Shown: piece by piece, positions 44,529 through 55,198 of the stretch | Numbering within the stretch: the first letter of the stretch is position 1 | How the letters are laid out: each line of letters begins with the position of its first letter | Assembly (NCBI GenBank): GCA_964017045.1 | Contig: OZ024794.1 | Coordinates: 33,263,682 to 33,327,681, forward strand | Length of the DNA stretch: 64,000 nucleotides | Direction: 5' to 3' | Origin: Omphiscola glabra | Taxonomy: Eukaryota > Mollusca > Gastropoda > Lymnaeidae | Made by a program: the position numbers and the translations under genes | Notes under the pieces: generated by a model | Databases searched by the model: none | The model's input: only the letters and a program-made list of their open reading frames with translations | What the model was told of the DNA's origin: nothing

Positions 44529-44533
<5 letters not shown>

Positions 44534-45204
44534 CGACCAGACAGGAAGGGGCTCGAACTATATTTCGTTCTTTAGGATTAAGATTGAATCTACTTCTCTT
44601 CTTATTCCAAATGGCTTATCTTATATCCTGGATGAAATTTCGCTGCATCTTCTCACAACAAAATTAATGGAAACTTTCTTGAGCTAAAATTGGAATGTTT
44701 TATAAAAATAAAAATAATAATAAAAAAAATTGGGCCAGGCGAAGAAAGATGTAATCCTTTTTTTTTTTTCAATTAAAAAAATTCTGAATAGAATTATTAT
44801 TTTTATTATTTTTTTGTTTATATTTTTTTCAAAACCAAGGTAACACTTTTTAAATATGAGAAAGCTTGAGACATGAGGGAGATAAATCATGTGGCCACTT
44901 TTTTAGAATGAAAGGGCAAACAAGAACATACTCCTATTAAAAAAAACCACCTAAATATTCTTACATTGAACATGGTTGTCAACAGAAATAAAATGCATAA
45001 ATGAACTAAGGTCAAAAAAAAAAAAAAAAGCAACTTAGGGGGGGGGGGGGGGTGTTTGGGTGTGTGTGTGTGTGTGTGTGAAAGACCAAAAATGAAAAGA
45101 AACTAAAATAGCATAGGTGGTTGCGTTTGTGTGTGTGTGTGTGTGGTGGGGGTGGGGGAAGCTATGACCAGGTTAGGTAAAAGGAAATAAGTAACATAGA
45201 CTTC
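44529..45204. other. Unannotated AT-rich DNA with G and GT runs
   Basis: It contains A and G runs at about 45014-45053, (GT)n at 45060-45080 and 45128-45144. No gene is supported. Confidence 0.45.
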
Positions 45205-45525
45205 TTCTTCTTCTTCTATATATTAAGGGCCCACGATCAATTTATTGATCAATATGGCTCCTATGAATGTAGATGGGATTTGCAATGTCCCTGTGCCTGG
45301 TGTTGATGAGGATATTTCACTGGTTACAAGAGTAACTGAGTGAGGGTATCATGCACTAGGGGTTGGAAGGCCTGAGGCAATAGACGCAAATGAGTCAAGT
45401 TTTGTCGCCTCAACTGTTCCTTTTGGAAGCTTGTTCCAGTCCTTGATTGTCTTTGGTAGGAATGATCAGTTCCTATACTGGCTTCTCGCTGGTATGAGCC
45501 GGAACTGCCTGTCATGGCCTCAAAC
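45205..45525 (-). mobile_element. CR1-like retrotransposon 3' end with GAA tail, copy 2
   Basis: It is homologous to 5152-5470: CTATATATTAAGGGCCCACG, GGTGTTGATGAGGATATTTC and GGAAGCTTGTTCCAGTCCTT. The adjacent (CTT)n is the complementary strand of its (GAA)n tail. The 5' truncation point differs from copy 1, as expected of independent insertions. Confidence 0.82.
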
Positions 45526-45594
45526 TTTACTCAAAACTTATACTATTGATTTCTAGAAAAGTTACATAGTGGAAACAAGATATGTTTAAATCTT

Positions 45595-45762
45595 TACCAA
45601 AAAAAAAAAAAAAAAAAAGTTAGAACAATTGAAAGGACGTTTCGGCTAAATGTCTTCTTCAGCAGACAATACAAAACAAGATAAGCACACACTTAAGTGT
45701 TCCCAGATCACAATGTAGCTTTCTCCGTTTTATAAGTACGCTGTCCACCATCTTATCACCTG
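45595..45762 (-). mobile_element. Penelope-like fragment with hammerhead-type motif, copy 3
   Basis: The minus strand 45662-45639 reads CTGAAGA, a short stem, then GCCGAAAC. The GAAA box is intact and the first box has one change from CTGATGA. An A run (about 45600-45618) lies at its left. Similarity to 18130-18345 is limited to the motif region. Confidence 0.35.
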
Positions 45763-46515
45763 CATAAAAATTTTATTTTATTGACTAATGTTTGCCCTCC
45801 ATAGTTCTGCACTATGCAAGGTAAATATTTCCTTTACATCACTTTCCATCTAAACTAAACACAGATGTTAGCAATATCACAAGATGATCGAAGACCTGTG
45901 CTATATAAATGTTATGTAAGCTCTATGTAAGTGTTATGTAAGTGTATTGTAAATGTTGTGTAAGCGTTATGAATAACATGAATGTTATGAGGATTCCTGC
46001 CAGGGGCGTCATTTGAGTAGTCCTGAGGGGGTATATCCTGAAACGACGTTCTTGCCTCCCCCCCCCCCCCCACAACCACCCGGAGCAGAACGTGTGTGTG
46101 TCTTTTCGTAAGGGGCTTTGTGTGTGTGTGTGTGTGGGGGGGGAGTTCTGGTAAAATAGTGTTGTTACTAATCAGCGTGACGATCCACCGCCATGTCACG
46201 TGACTATGTTTAACAACCCCACCACATGGCAGCCATCGTCAGACCGGCATCTATAGGTTCTATGGGATATACGAAGGCTTTACAAGTCTTCAGTCCATAT
46301 CTGCTCAGTCATTTCATTGAATGCCATTGGGGTAGAAGCATAAAAGCCTCATATACTACACCATAAATGCGTGGCTGATGTTTACATGGTCACTGTTTCC
46401 TATTGCAATTTTCCTTTCAGTTGGGGAAGGGGGGGGGCGCGCGGGGCCGGGGGTGGGGGGAGAATGGTTAAAGATAATTAATAGCGGAACAGAAGGATTC
46501 ATGCCGTGTCATTGA
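45763..46515. other. Unannotated DNA with C and GT runs
   Basis: There is a short ATGTTATGTAAG-type repeat at about 45907-45990, a C run at 46058-46071, (GT)n at 46119-46134 and a G-rich stretch at 46425-46460. CAGGGGCGTCATTTGAG at about 46003 may be a lone hAT end. Confidence 0.45.
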
Positions 46516-46665
46516 CTTAAATGGTGGTGGTTTAAATGGTGGTGGTTTAAATGGTGGTGGTTTAAATGGTGGTGGTTTAAATGGTGGTGGTTTAAATGGT
46601 GGTGGTTTAAATGGTGGTGGTTTAAATGGTGGTGGTTTAAATGGTGGTGGTTTAAATGGTGGTGT
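46516..46665. repeat. 15-bp tandem repeat, 10 copies
   Basis: TTTAAATGGTGGTGG repeats almost perfectly. Confidence 0.97.
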
Positions 46666-46733
46666 TGGTTTTTTTTTCTCCCCATTTCTTCATCAACAGT
46701 TTACTTTATGTAGTAATTCACAAGGGCCTTTAA

Positions 46734-47086
46734 GAGTTGTCCTACATTGAGGAGTAGTCCTACATGGAGGAGTAGTCCTACATTGAGGAGTTGTCCTACA
46801 TCGAGGAGTTGTCCTATATTGAGGAGTAGTCCTACATTGAGGAGTTGTCCTACATTGAGGAGTAGTCCTACATTGAGGAGTTGTCCTACATTGAGGAGTT
46901 GTCCTACATTGAGGAGTTGTCCTACATTGAGGAGTTGTCCTACATTGAGGAGTTGTCCTATATTGAGGAGTTGTCCAATATTGAGGAGTAGTCCTATATT
47001 GAGGAGTTGTCCTACATTGAGGAGTTGTCCTACATTGAGGAGTAGTCCTATATTAAGGAGTAGTCCTATATTGAGGAATTGTCCTA
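46734..47086. repeat. 18-bp minisatellite, about 20 copies (type 1)
   Basis: The unit is GTCCTACATTGAGGAGTT with AGTAGTCC and CTATATT variants. Open frames on both strands (LLNVGQ and SPTLRS peptides) are read-through. Confidence 0.95.
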
Positions 47087-47107
47087 TATTTAGCCGTTGT
47101 TGTTCAT

Positions 47108-47392
47108 TAAGCAGTTTTCCTACATTCAACTATTGTCCTACATTTAGCATTTGCCCTACATTTAGCAATTGCCCTACATTTAGCAATTGCCCTACATTTA
47201 GCAATTGCCCTACATTTAGCATTTGCCTACATTTAGCAATTGTCCTACATTTAGCATTTGCCTACATTTAGCAATTGCCCTACATTTAGCAATTGTCCTA
47301 CATTTAGCAATTGTCCTACATTTAGCAATTGTCCTACATTTAGCAATTGCCCTACATTTAGCAATTGTCCTACATTTAGCCGGTGTCCTACA
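47108..47392. repeat. 18-bp minisatellite, about 16 copies (type 2)
   Basis: The unit CCTACATTTAGCAATTGC shares CCTACATT and period with the adjacent type 1 array, so the two are sister expansions from one ancestral unit. Confidence 0.93.
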
Positions 47393-48654
47393 TTTTTCTG
47401 TTTTAAATGAATATCATGTTTTTTAAAAATTGTTTCGTAAATGTTTCTATTATTATTTAATTTTGTTTTTTTTTAATGGGGTTCTAAAATTATTGAAAAA
47501 GATCGTCTAGATAATAGTATAGAATTTGGAGATCAGTCTTGTAATGGATGTCGTAGACAATCTTTGTTGCAAAGTCCGGATTGGAATATATGTTTTTATT
47601 CCTTGTTCATTGAACAAATGCATTCCATCACTCTATCACCCTTGACCTTTTTAGACAAAGTCTCCGCCTCAAAATCTTATTTAGAGATCCCTCTTCCTGC
47701 GCCCCCCCCCCCCCTTGAGTCCTTCAACTCTTTATTCTCTCTCTCTCGATTCGCTCACCCCAGATACATGTGCCATAAGTTTTCCACATTAGCATATACA
47801 TCAGCATTTACATCTCTAGTAAGCACATTCTACGCTAAGGTATCGCATCGTATTCAAGATGAGCTCTTATTTCTCTGAACTGATTCTTAATGAAAGTCTA
47901 GGAAACAATGTCAGCACAATTTTGAATGCGCCAAAAAAAGTGGTCCCATGCATATGCAACTTCTTGTCCTATGGAGTGCATTGTACACATTCTCCCACGT
48001 GTGACTATGGGGTAAATTAATGATTCCTTTGTGTTCCTTATCAAATGACAGCTCGCCATTTTACGGCACAGACGAGTAATTACGACAATGAAAATAAAGA
48101 ATCTTGACGCAAATGAAGCTAAATAAAACAAACCGTTTAAAGCAAGAAGAATCGATAAAGAGACGTAAAACTGTGGCACCCCCAGCCTCGAATAAATGCC
48201 GCCCCCCCCCTCCCATTTCAATCACTGTAACATTTAATGGGCTCATCCAGGTTTAAAAAAGAAAAAGCCCTTATTGCCATAACGGCTAAAGACAAGCGAT
48301 GGGCTATTGATCCCTGGCGTGGTCCTCCCACCCCCTACCCCCACCACAGGCTAATGGGAAATCCCACTTGTGAAGTTAGTTAGTAACACACACAGACGCA
48401 TGCATTGTGGAGTTTAGTTCTTCTCGATCAAAGTGAACGATGGGCAATTGAAGCTAAAAATAGAATCGGAAAACAAGAAAAAAAGACCAAAAAGAAAAAA
48501 AACACACCACAAGTAGAAATTAAAAGCAAATAAGAGGGCCACAGCTTTGTTATTGAATACTTTCGCCGGCACATCAAATACTTTAACCATGAACTCAAAC
48601 CACATCAAGTAGTCCAAACACACACACACACACACACAAATGACTAAATTACAG
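47393..48654. other. Unannotated DNA
   Basis: C runs occur near 47702-47714 and 48202-48212, and (CA)n near 48617-48637. The 104- and 107-codon frames at 47564-47878 and 47898-48221 have no recognisable domain. Confidence 0.4.
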
Positions 48655-48964
48655 CAGAGGTTCCCAAACGTTTTCGAGTCACGGCGCCCTATGCTCCATC
48701 AAATTTTTCCAAAGACGCTCTATGTCAGCCTTTAAGAATTCACACATTTACTGTTTATAAAAAAAACGTTTTTTGTTTGTTTTTTGTTTTTGTTGTTTTG
48801 TTGTGAAAAGATAAGAAATTCTTCGGTAACTTCTGACATAATCAGAACAATATTCAGTTGTTAAAATCTCTGAGGCTAATTAATAAGTTAACACTTCGCA
48901 GTGCCCCCTGTGAAGATGCCTCGGCTGCCATACGGCGCCGCAGCGTACATTCCGGAAACCTCTG
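48655..48964. mobile_element. hAT MITE with 8-bp target duplication
   Basis: The ends CAGAGGTTCCCAAACG and TTCCGGAAACCTCTG are inverted repeats. Flanks AATTACAG (48647-48654) and ATTTACAG (48965-48972) agree at 7 of 8. Subterminal GGCGCC...GCGCCG blocks pair. It is 310 bp and non-coding. Confidence 0.85.
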
Positions 48965-49072
48965 ATTTACAGGGCTTAAAAAAAAATATATATATATAGA
49001 TATACAAACGGCGTGTACCTTAAAGAGTGTACACTTTGTTTCATTTTTTTTCAACGATGACATCTTTCGGAC

Positions 49073-49342
49073 CGTATCCGGAAATTTGATCGACGGAAAT
49101 TTGATCGAACGGAAATTTGGTCGAATCGTTTTTTAAATTTATACGTTAAAATTTTGCGTCAAATTTCTTTTTGAACGCATTATTATGTTTTACGATATAG
49201 TATGGTGCGTTCAAAAAGAAATTTTACGCATTATTTTAACGTCTGGACTGAAAAAAAGATTCGACCAAATTTCCGTTCGATCAAATTACCGGCGATCAAT
49301 TTTCCGTCGACGAAATTTCTTTCGATCAAATTTCCGGTAACC
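49073..49342. mobile_element. Foldback/MULE-like MITE, copy 2, with 9-bp target duplication
   Basis: It has stacked CGGAAATTTGATCGA units at the left and inverted TCGATCAAATTTCCGG units at the right, around an inverted core (TTTTTGAACGCATTATTATG / GTGCGTTCAAAAAG). CTTTCGGAC occurs exactly at 49064-49072 and 49343-49351, a perfect 9-bp target duplication typical of Mutator-like insertion. It belongs to the same family as 12222-12444. Confidence 0.8.
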
Positions 49343-49351
49343 CTTTCGGAC

Positions 49352-49717
49352 AGACTGACAAACGCAAGGGCTAAAAAAATATTAGAAAACAAAATTTGGC
49401 ATGAAACATTGATGCAGAAACGTGCCTCCGTTTCAAGGTGCATAGTTAATGAGCCTGCCCCTTAAAGGTACATGTGAATTTCAATGATGTAAACAAAAAA
49501 AAAAACAACCTCACACTCAAAATAATATAGTTTTAAAACCTGAGCCTTTTCTTTTAAGTGGTGCACACACAAAAAATGTGTCCCGATTGAGCGGAATTTG
49601 TCATCGGTTTTACTTTAGTTTGCTTGCCTGAAATTTGTACAATCTTTCTTCTTCTTAACGATGTTTGGTTTTTTTGGCTCGCCGCGTCCGTCACAGGAGA
49701 CATTCATCCAAGTGTTA
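49352..49717. other. Unannotated DNA
   Basis: It is AT-rich. No gene is supported. Confidence 0.4.
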
Positions 49718-50259
49718 TTATTGTATGTACAGCAGCCACACGGCTGCACGTTGATACATATCAGTGTCATGCTATTGTATGTACAGCCGCCACACGGCTG
49801 CACGTTGATACATATCAGTGTCATGCTATTGTATGTACAGCAGCCACACGACTGCACGTTGATACATATCAGTGTAATGCTCATGTATGTACAGCAGCCA
49901 CACGACTGCACGTTGACACATATCAGTGTCATGCTATTGTATGTACAGCCGCCACACGGCTGCACGTTGACACATATCAGTGTCATGCTATTGTATGTAC
50001 AGCCGCCACACGGCTGCACGTTGACACATATCAGTGTCATGCTATTGTATGTACAGCCGCCACACGGCTGCACGTTGACACATATCAGTGTCATGCTATT
50101 GTATGTACAGCCGCCACACGGCTGCACGTTGACACATATCAGTGTCATGCTATTGTATGTACAGCCGCCACACGGCTGCACGTTGACACATATCTGTGTC
50201 ATGCTATTGTATGTACAGCCGCCACACGGCTGCACGTTGACACATATCAGTGTCATGCT
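49718..50259. repeat. 54-bp minisatellite, 10 copies
   Basis: The unit contains TATTGTATGTACAGCCGCCA and CACGGCTGCACGTTGACACA. Each unit carries a small hairpin CAGCCG-CCACA-CGGCTG. Because 54 is divisible by 3 and the units lack stops, frames of 213-253 codons appear on both strands. These are artefacts. Confidence 0.96.
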
Positions 50260-50294
50260 CTTTCACACACACACTGAATCAATATTCACTCCGG

Positions 50295-50364
50295 TTTTCC
50301 CTTTCCTATTTCCCTTTCCTATTTCCCTTTCCTATTTCCCTTTCCTATTTCCCTTTCCTATTTT
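50295..50364. repeat. 13-bp tandem repeat, 5 copies
   Basis: CCTATTTCCCTTT repeats perfectly. A loose repeat of about 36 bp with ATTAACGCACTCTACTCC follows at about 50400-50500. Confidence 0.93.
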
Positions 50365-50500
50365 CTTTCCAGTCCATACCATGTCACGATTTTTCCCCTC
50401 CCTACCATTTTCCTCTCATTAACGCACTCTACTCCTGCCATTTTACAATCATTAACGCACTATAATCCTCCTATTTTCCAATCATTTATGCACTCTACTC

Positions 50501-50717
50501 CAGGGGTGCACAATATTTTCTATGAATCTAGAGTTCTAACCAATTCATTAAAAATAAGTTCGGACATAAGCAGTGGAATAATGTTTAAGTTTGATATGAC
50601 TGTCATTATTACAGGTTCACAATTTTAAAACCGTGACTGGAGGGTCTTGCGGTCTGTATGAAACGTTTCAAAGGGCCGAAATGTGGCCCGCGGGCCGTAG
50701 ATTGCACACACCCTCTG
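50501..50717. mobile_element. hAT-like MITE with 8-bp target duplication
   Basis: The ends are CAGGGGTGCACAATATTTT and GATTGCACACACCCTCTG. Flanks CTCTACTC (50493-50500) and TTCTACTC (50718-50725) agree at 7 of 8. Subterminal GGCCCGCGGGCC is typical of hAT MITEs. Confidence 0.82.
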
Positions 50718-50725
50718 TTCTACTC

Positions 50726-51049
50726 ACTCCGTGCATTTTCCTGTCCCCTTATTTATTAATCTTTGCTGTCCTCCCACGTCTTCCTCTACTTTTTTTTTCG
50801 ACTTCCCATTTTATCGTACTCTCTCCCTCCCCCCTCCCCTCAATAATATAATTGAGACACACACACACATTTTTTTCAATAAACAATATATGCTAAGCCT
50901 TAATTATGATTTCAAAAAAAGGCAAATTCAAATACCCCCTTCCCCCGATGCAAGCTCTTAGCCACCTTCTTATTTTTAAAAGACTTTAAAAAAACATCAT
51001 CCTTAGTAAATGCGACGCTTACTTACCAATTTGGTGTTCAAAATTGAAG
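50726..51049. other. Unannotated DNA
   Basis: It is pyrimidine-rich then AT-rich. No gene is supported. Confidence 0.4.
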
Positions 51050-51289
51050 ACCTTAGTGCTCAAAGTACTTTAGTCACATTTTTGTCAAAATCAATCTAAA
51101 CTGTGACCTTTTCTTACCCAGTTTAGCCAAGTTTACTGCAGAAATTTGAACACATTAAAATGTGCATTAGGCCCTTAATTGAACAAGACAAAAAATGAAA
51201 ATAGTCATATTTTATAGAAGAAAAGTATATTTGAACGTGATTATCTCAAAATGTGCATTTTGTGACTTAAGTACTTTTAGCACTAAGGT
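51050..51289. mobile_element. Candidate TIR MITE
   Basis: The left end ACCTTAGTGCTCAAAGTACT is matched in inverse by AGTACTTTTAGCACTAAGGT at the right, with few mismatches. Similarity continues inward to TCACA/TGTGA. Flanks AAATTGAAG and AAAATTAAG agree at 7 of 9. The superfamily is not assigned. Confidence 0.6.
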
Positions 51290-52116
51290 TAAAATTAAGA
51301 AAGTCAACGAAAAAATTAAAAGACCCACCCCCACCCCCCCCCCCTTCCAAAAATGGTATTTAAAACTAAGGGGGGGGATAAAGGTGAGGGGTGGTTTTAT
51401 TATTGTTATTATTATAACTTTAATTAATTTTAGTTTTTAATATCTTTTTGAAAGTATGGGGACATGAAAACTGTTGCTTGCACATTCATGATAGACCTTT
51501 GTTAAACACAGTAGTTAACCTTCCTCAAATCTTGCAGGGTCTTCTCAAATCATCTCCAGTTCAATGGATGACTCACAGGAGCCGGAAATGGGACGACTTT
51601 GAAAGTCTTTGAAGGAACTGCTGCGTTGATTAACACTTTGATGACAGGACTGAATAGAGAACGTTTTAAAAAATGGCTGATATTCGAGGCCATCATCAAC
51701 CAAGACATTTGTTAATTTTTTAAATATACATATATAAATAAATATATAAATATACATATATATATATTAATATATATACTTTTTTAAAATTGGAATTTTT
51801 TTTTTTTTTTTTTTTTTTTTTTGAAAAATGGAAAGAATATCCGATTGGATGCAAAAACAACTTGGCCTTGAACTTGACGTATTAAAGGTGTCAATAAGTG
51901 CATCCTGAGAAATGAAGATTTTTCTCCTTGTTATTAAACGATTGGTAAAAAAAAATGACCGGTGGGGCAAAAATGCGTATACAAAATTGCATGATTTCCC
52001 AGTTTTTGTTTTTAATGACATTTGTAATGGCGGCTTTGCTCCGTTACGACGTCACAGAAGACTTGTGGTTAGAGGCTTTGGGGGAAAAAAACAACTAGTG
52101 TTCTATTCCCGTAGGG
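51290..52116. other. Unannotated AT-rich DNA
   Basis: It contains C and G runs (51336-51344, 51369-51376), (TA)n-like sequence at 51722-51780 and a T run at 51797-51822. No gene is supported. Confidence 0.45.
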
Positions 52117-52450
52117 ATGGGGTTCCCAAATTTTTTATATTTTTTTTTACTCGGGAAGCCATTTTTAGAATCATTTTCTATACTGGAGCTCCTATGTGTG
52201 ATCTGATGTTTGATCTGATGTTTGATCTGATGTTTGATCTGATGTTTGATCTGATGTTTGATCTGATGTTTGATCTGATGTTTGATCTGATGTGTGATCT
52301 GATGTTTGATCTGATGTTTGATCTGATGTTTGATCTGATGTTTGATCTGATGTTTGATCTGATGTTGGATCGTTTCATGGCGTTTAAGGAGAAAAGAGCG
52401 GCATCAGAGTCCCTGAGAGGGACACGGGGAGCACGGGCTAGGAACCACTG
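52117..52450. mobile_element. Possible hAT-like element enclosing a 12-bp array
   Basis: The left segment ATGGGGTTCCCAAATTTTTT and right segment CTAGGAACCACTG resemble hAT ends of the CAGTGGTTCCCAAA type. The left terminus is degraded and the flanking duplication (TAGGG) is short. Most of the interior is the 12-bp array. Confidence 0.35.
52196..52369. repeat. 12-bp tandem repeat, about 14 copies
   Basis: GATCTGATGTTT with two TGTGTGATC variants. In frame it reads FDLM repeats, part of a 179-codon artefact frame. Confidence 0.96.
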
Positions 52451-52979
52451 AAATAGGGGACTATTGGCCCATGGGAACTTGTGGTTTGAGGGAGGGAGGA
52501 AGTGGGGGGGGGGGGGTCAGGGTTGACGCCCGATTACAGGAATTGAAGCGTAAGAGCTTGCAAACAGGTATTTATAGGGGGGGTGGGATGGGGGAGGAGG
52601 AGGGGGTCAGGCATGACACGCACGTGCCGTCAACGAGGTGGCCGATTACACATCATTTTAGAAACTCCTCGACCATTGATCGCGCCATCGTCGTTTTAAA
52701 ACTCGTGGCTTCGTCAACCGATAGAGTTCAGCTCAAGTTGTTGCTGACTCTCGTGGGTCAGGAGTAGGATTTCCAGGGGTTACCGGTTTTGAACCGCACA
52801 GTCCGGCATATCAGCAGACAGTCAACGAAATGTTCACACAAAAAAATACAACCTCTTTGTCTGGTTCAATTTACTTTTACTCTCCAGCCACCATCCTCTT
52901 CTCAGAGCAACGACGGGAAAAGATGGGAAGTTGTCCCGTATTTTAAAAAAAGAAAATCTGGCAAACCTTGTCAGGAGCG
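52451..52979. other. Unannotated DNA with G runs
   Basis: G runs occur near 52504-52517 and 52577-52583. The 98-codon frame at 52471-52767 has no recognisable domain. Confidence 0.4.
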
Positions 52980-53061
52980 GTTAGTTCATCGCAGCCGTTA
53001 GTTCATCGCAGCCGTTAGTTCATCGCAACCGTTAGTTCATCGCAGCCGTTAGTTCATCGCA
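52980..53061. repeat. 17-bp tandem repeat, about 5 copies
   Basis: GTTAGTTCATCGCAGCC with one CAACC variant. Confidence 0.93.
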
Positions 53062-53181
53062 GATGGGAGCGCAAATCTTATTCGGTTTGGGTGGGGTCGT
53101 TATGAAGCAAGCCCGGTGGCGCATTTAACAAACGCCAGTTTGATATAAGTGGGTCAAAATAATACTGGATTTGACCCTGGC

Positions 53182-53469
53182 AAACAGACTGACAGACAGA
53201 CAGGCAGACAGGCGGACAAACAGGCAGGCAGACAGATGGGCAGACAGACGGGCAGACAGACAGACATGCAGGCAGACAGACAGGTGGACTGACAGACGGG
53301 CAGACAGATGGGCAGACAGACAGGCGGGCAGACAGACAGGCAGACAGACAAGCGGACGGGCGGACGGACTGACGGGCAGACAGAAAGACGGGCAGACAGA
53401 AAGACGGGCAGACAGACATACAGCCTGGCAGGCAGGCAGACAGGTGGGCAGACAGACGGGCAGACAGGC
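53182..53469. repeat. (GACA/GGCA)n compound microsatellite
   Basis: Mixed GACAGACA, GGCAGACA and GGCGGACA tetramers. Frames on both strands (CLSVCPSVCL and DRQADR peptides) are artefacts. Confidence 0.95.
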
Positions 53470-53556
53470 TGGACACCAAAGACACCAATAAAGCCGCTTG
53501 CACAAAACAAAAACCAATCAAATTTATTGGAGAAGTAGTGGGGTGATGTTAGTGTT

Positions 53557-53772
53557 GATTGATTGATTGATTGATTGGATACTTCTATAGCGCTGGTATC
53601 CATGCTACTTTAGCATGCTCAGGTGTCATCAAATCTATTAAACAAATAAGTCTTTAAATGTTTCCTAAATAATTTTCTGTCCTTGTCAGCACTCCTCAAA
53701 GATGGAGGTAAAATATTCCACAACTTTGGCGCTACCGCTTCAAAAGAGCGCACTCCGTACGACTTTTTTCTG
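53557..53772 (-). mobile_element. CR1/L2-like retrotransposon 3' end with (AATC)n tail
   Basis: The minus-strand reading gives YGVRSFEAVAPKLWNILPPS, then FRKHLKTYLFNRFDDT and a stop. This is the conserved terminal region of CR1/L2-class reverse transcriptase. A short untranslated segment with AGCGCTATAGAAG follows, then an (AATC)n tail at about 53557-53577. Its 5' end coincides with the start of the 36-bp array. It is a dead fragment. Confidence 0.88.
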
Positions 53773-55134
53773 TGTTCCTGGGAACAATGGTTAGTGACGT
53801 GATGTTAGTGTTCCTGGGATCAATGGTTAGTGACGTGATGTTAGTGTTCCTGGGATCAATGGTTAGTGACGTGATGTTAGTGTTCCTGGGATCAATGGTT
53901 AGTGGCGTGATGTTAGTGTTCCTGGGATCAATGGTTAGTGACGTGATGTTAGTGTTCCTGGGATCAATGGTTAGTGACGTGATGTTAGTGTTCCTGGGAT
54001 CAATGGTTAGTGACGTGATGTTAGTGTTCCTGGGATCAATGGTTAGTGACGTGATGTTAGTGTTCCTGGGATCAATGGTTAGTGACGTGATGTTAGTGTT
54101 CCTGGGATCAATGGTTAGTGACGTGATGTTAGTGTTCCTGGGATCAATGGTTAGTGACGTGATGTTAGTGTTCCTGGGATCAATGGTTAGTGACGTGATG
54201 TTAGTGTTCCTGGGATCAATGGTTAGTGACGTGATGTTAGTGTTCCTGGGATCAATGGTTAGTGACGTGATGTTTGTGTTCCTGGGATCAATGGTTAGTG
54301 GCGTGATGTTAGTGTTCCTGGGATCAATGGTTAGTGGCGTGATGTTAGTGTTCCTGGGATTAATGGTTAGTGGCGTGATGTTAGTGTTCCTGGGATCAAT
54401 GGTTAGTGACGTGATGTTAGTGTTCCTGGGATCAATGGTTAGTGACGTGATGTTAGTGTTCCTGGGATCAATGGTTAGTGACGTGATGTTTGTGTTCCTG
54501 GGATCAATGGTTAGTGGCGTGATGTTAGTGTTCCTGGGATCAATGGTTAGTGGCGTGATGTTAGTGTTCCTGGGATTAATGGTTAGTGGCGTGATGTTAG
54601 TGTTCCTGGGATCAATGGTTAGTGACGTGATGTTAGTGTTCCTGGGATCAATGGTTAGTGACGTGATGTAAGTGTTCCTGGGATCAATGGTTAGTGACGT
54701 GATGTTAGTGTTCCTGGGATCAATGGTTAGTGACGTGATGTTAGTGTTCCTGGGATCAATGGTTAGTGGCGTGATGTTAGTGTTCCTGGGATCAATGGTT
54801 AGTGGCGTGATGTTAGTGTTCCTGGGATCAATGGTTAGTGGCGTGATGTTAGTGTTCCTGGGATCAATGGTTAGTGACGTGATGTTAGTGTTCCTGGGAT
54901 CAATGGTTAGTGGCGTGATGTTAGTGTTCCTGGGATCAATGGTTAGTGACGTGATGTTAGTGTTCCTGGGATCAATGGTTAGTGGCGTGATGTTAGTGAT
55001 CCTGGGATCAATGGTTAGTGGCGTGATGTTAGTGTTCCTGGGATCAATGGTTAGTGACGTGATGTTAGTGTTCCTGGGATCAATGGTTAGTGGCGTGATG
55101 TTAGTGATCCTGGGATCAATGGTTAGTGGCGAAG
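53773..55134. repeat. 36-bp minisatellite, about 38 copies
   Basis: The unit contains TGTTCCTGGGATCAATGGTT and AGTGACGTGATGTTAG. Variation is almost limited to GAC/GGC, ATC/ATT and TTAG/TTTG. Two consecutive frames of 299 and 157 codons spell a 12-residue repeat (MVSDVMLVFLGS). They are split by one T-to-A change near 54670. These are read-through, not genes. Confidence 0.97.
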
Positions 55135-55198
55135 TGGTAATTTAATGATCTGGATTTACTTGCCGTCGTAGGATACGTCATGCATCTCGCGCATCTTT

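Noticed and set aside
49615..50422. 213-253 codon frames on both strands, Cys-rich
   Set aside because: They are the 54-bp array read in phase. Simultaneous opening on both strands is a repeat effect.
53772..55145. 299- and 157-codon frames with a 12-residue hydrophobic repeat
   Set aside because: They are the 36-bp array read in phase, with no unique flanking domain or splice context.
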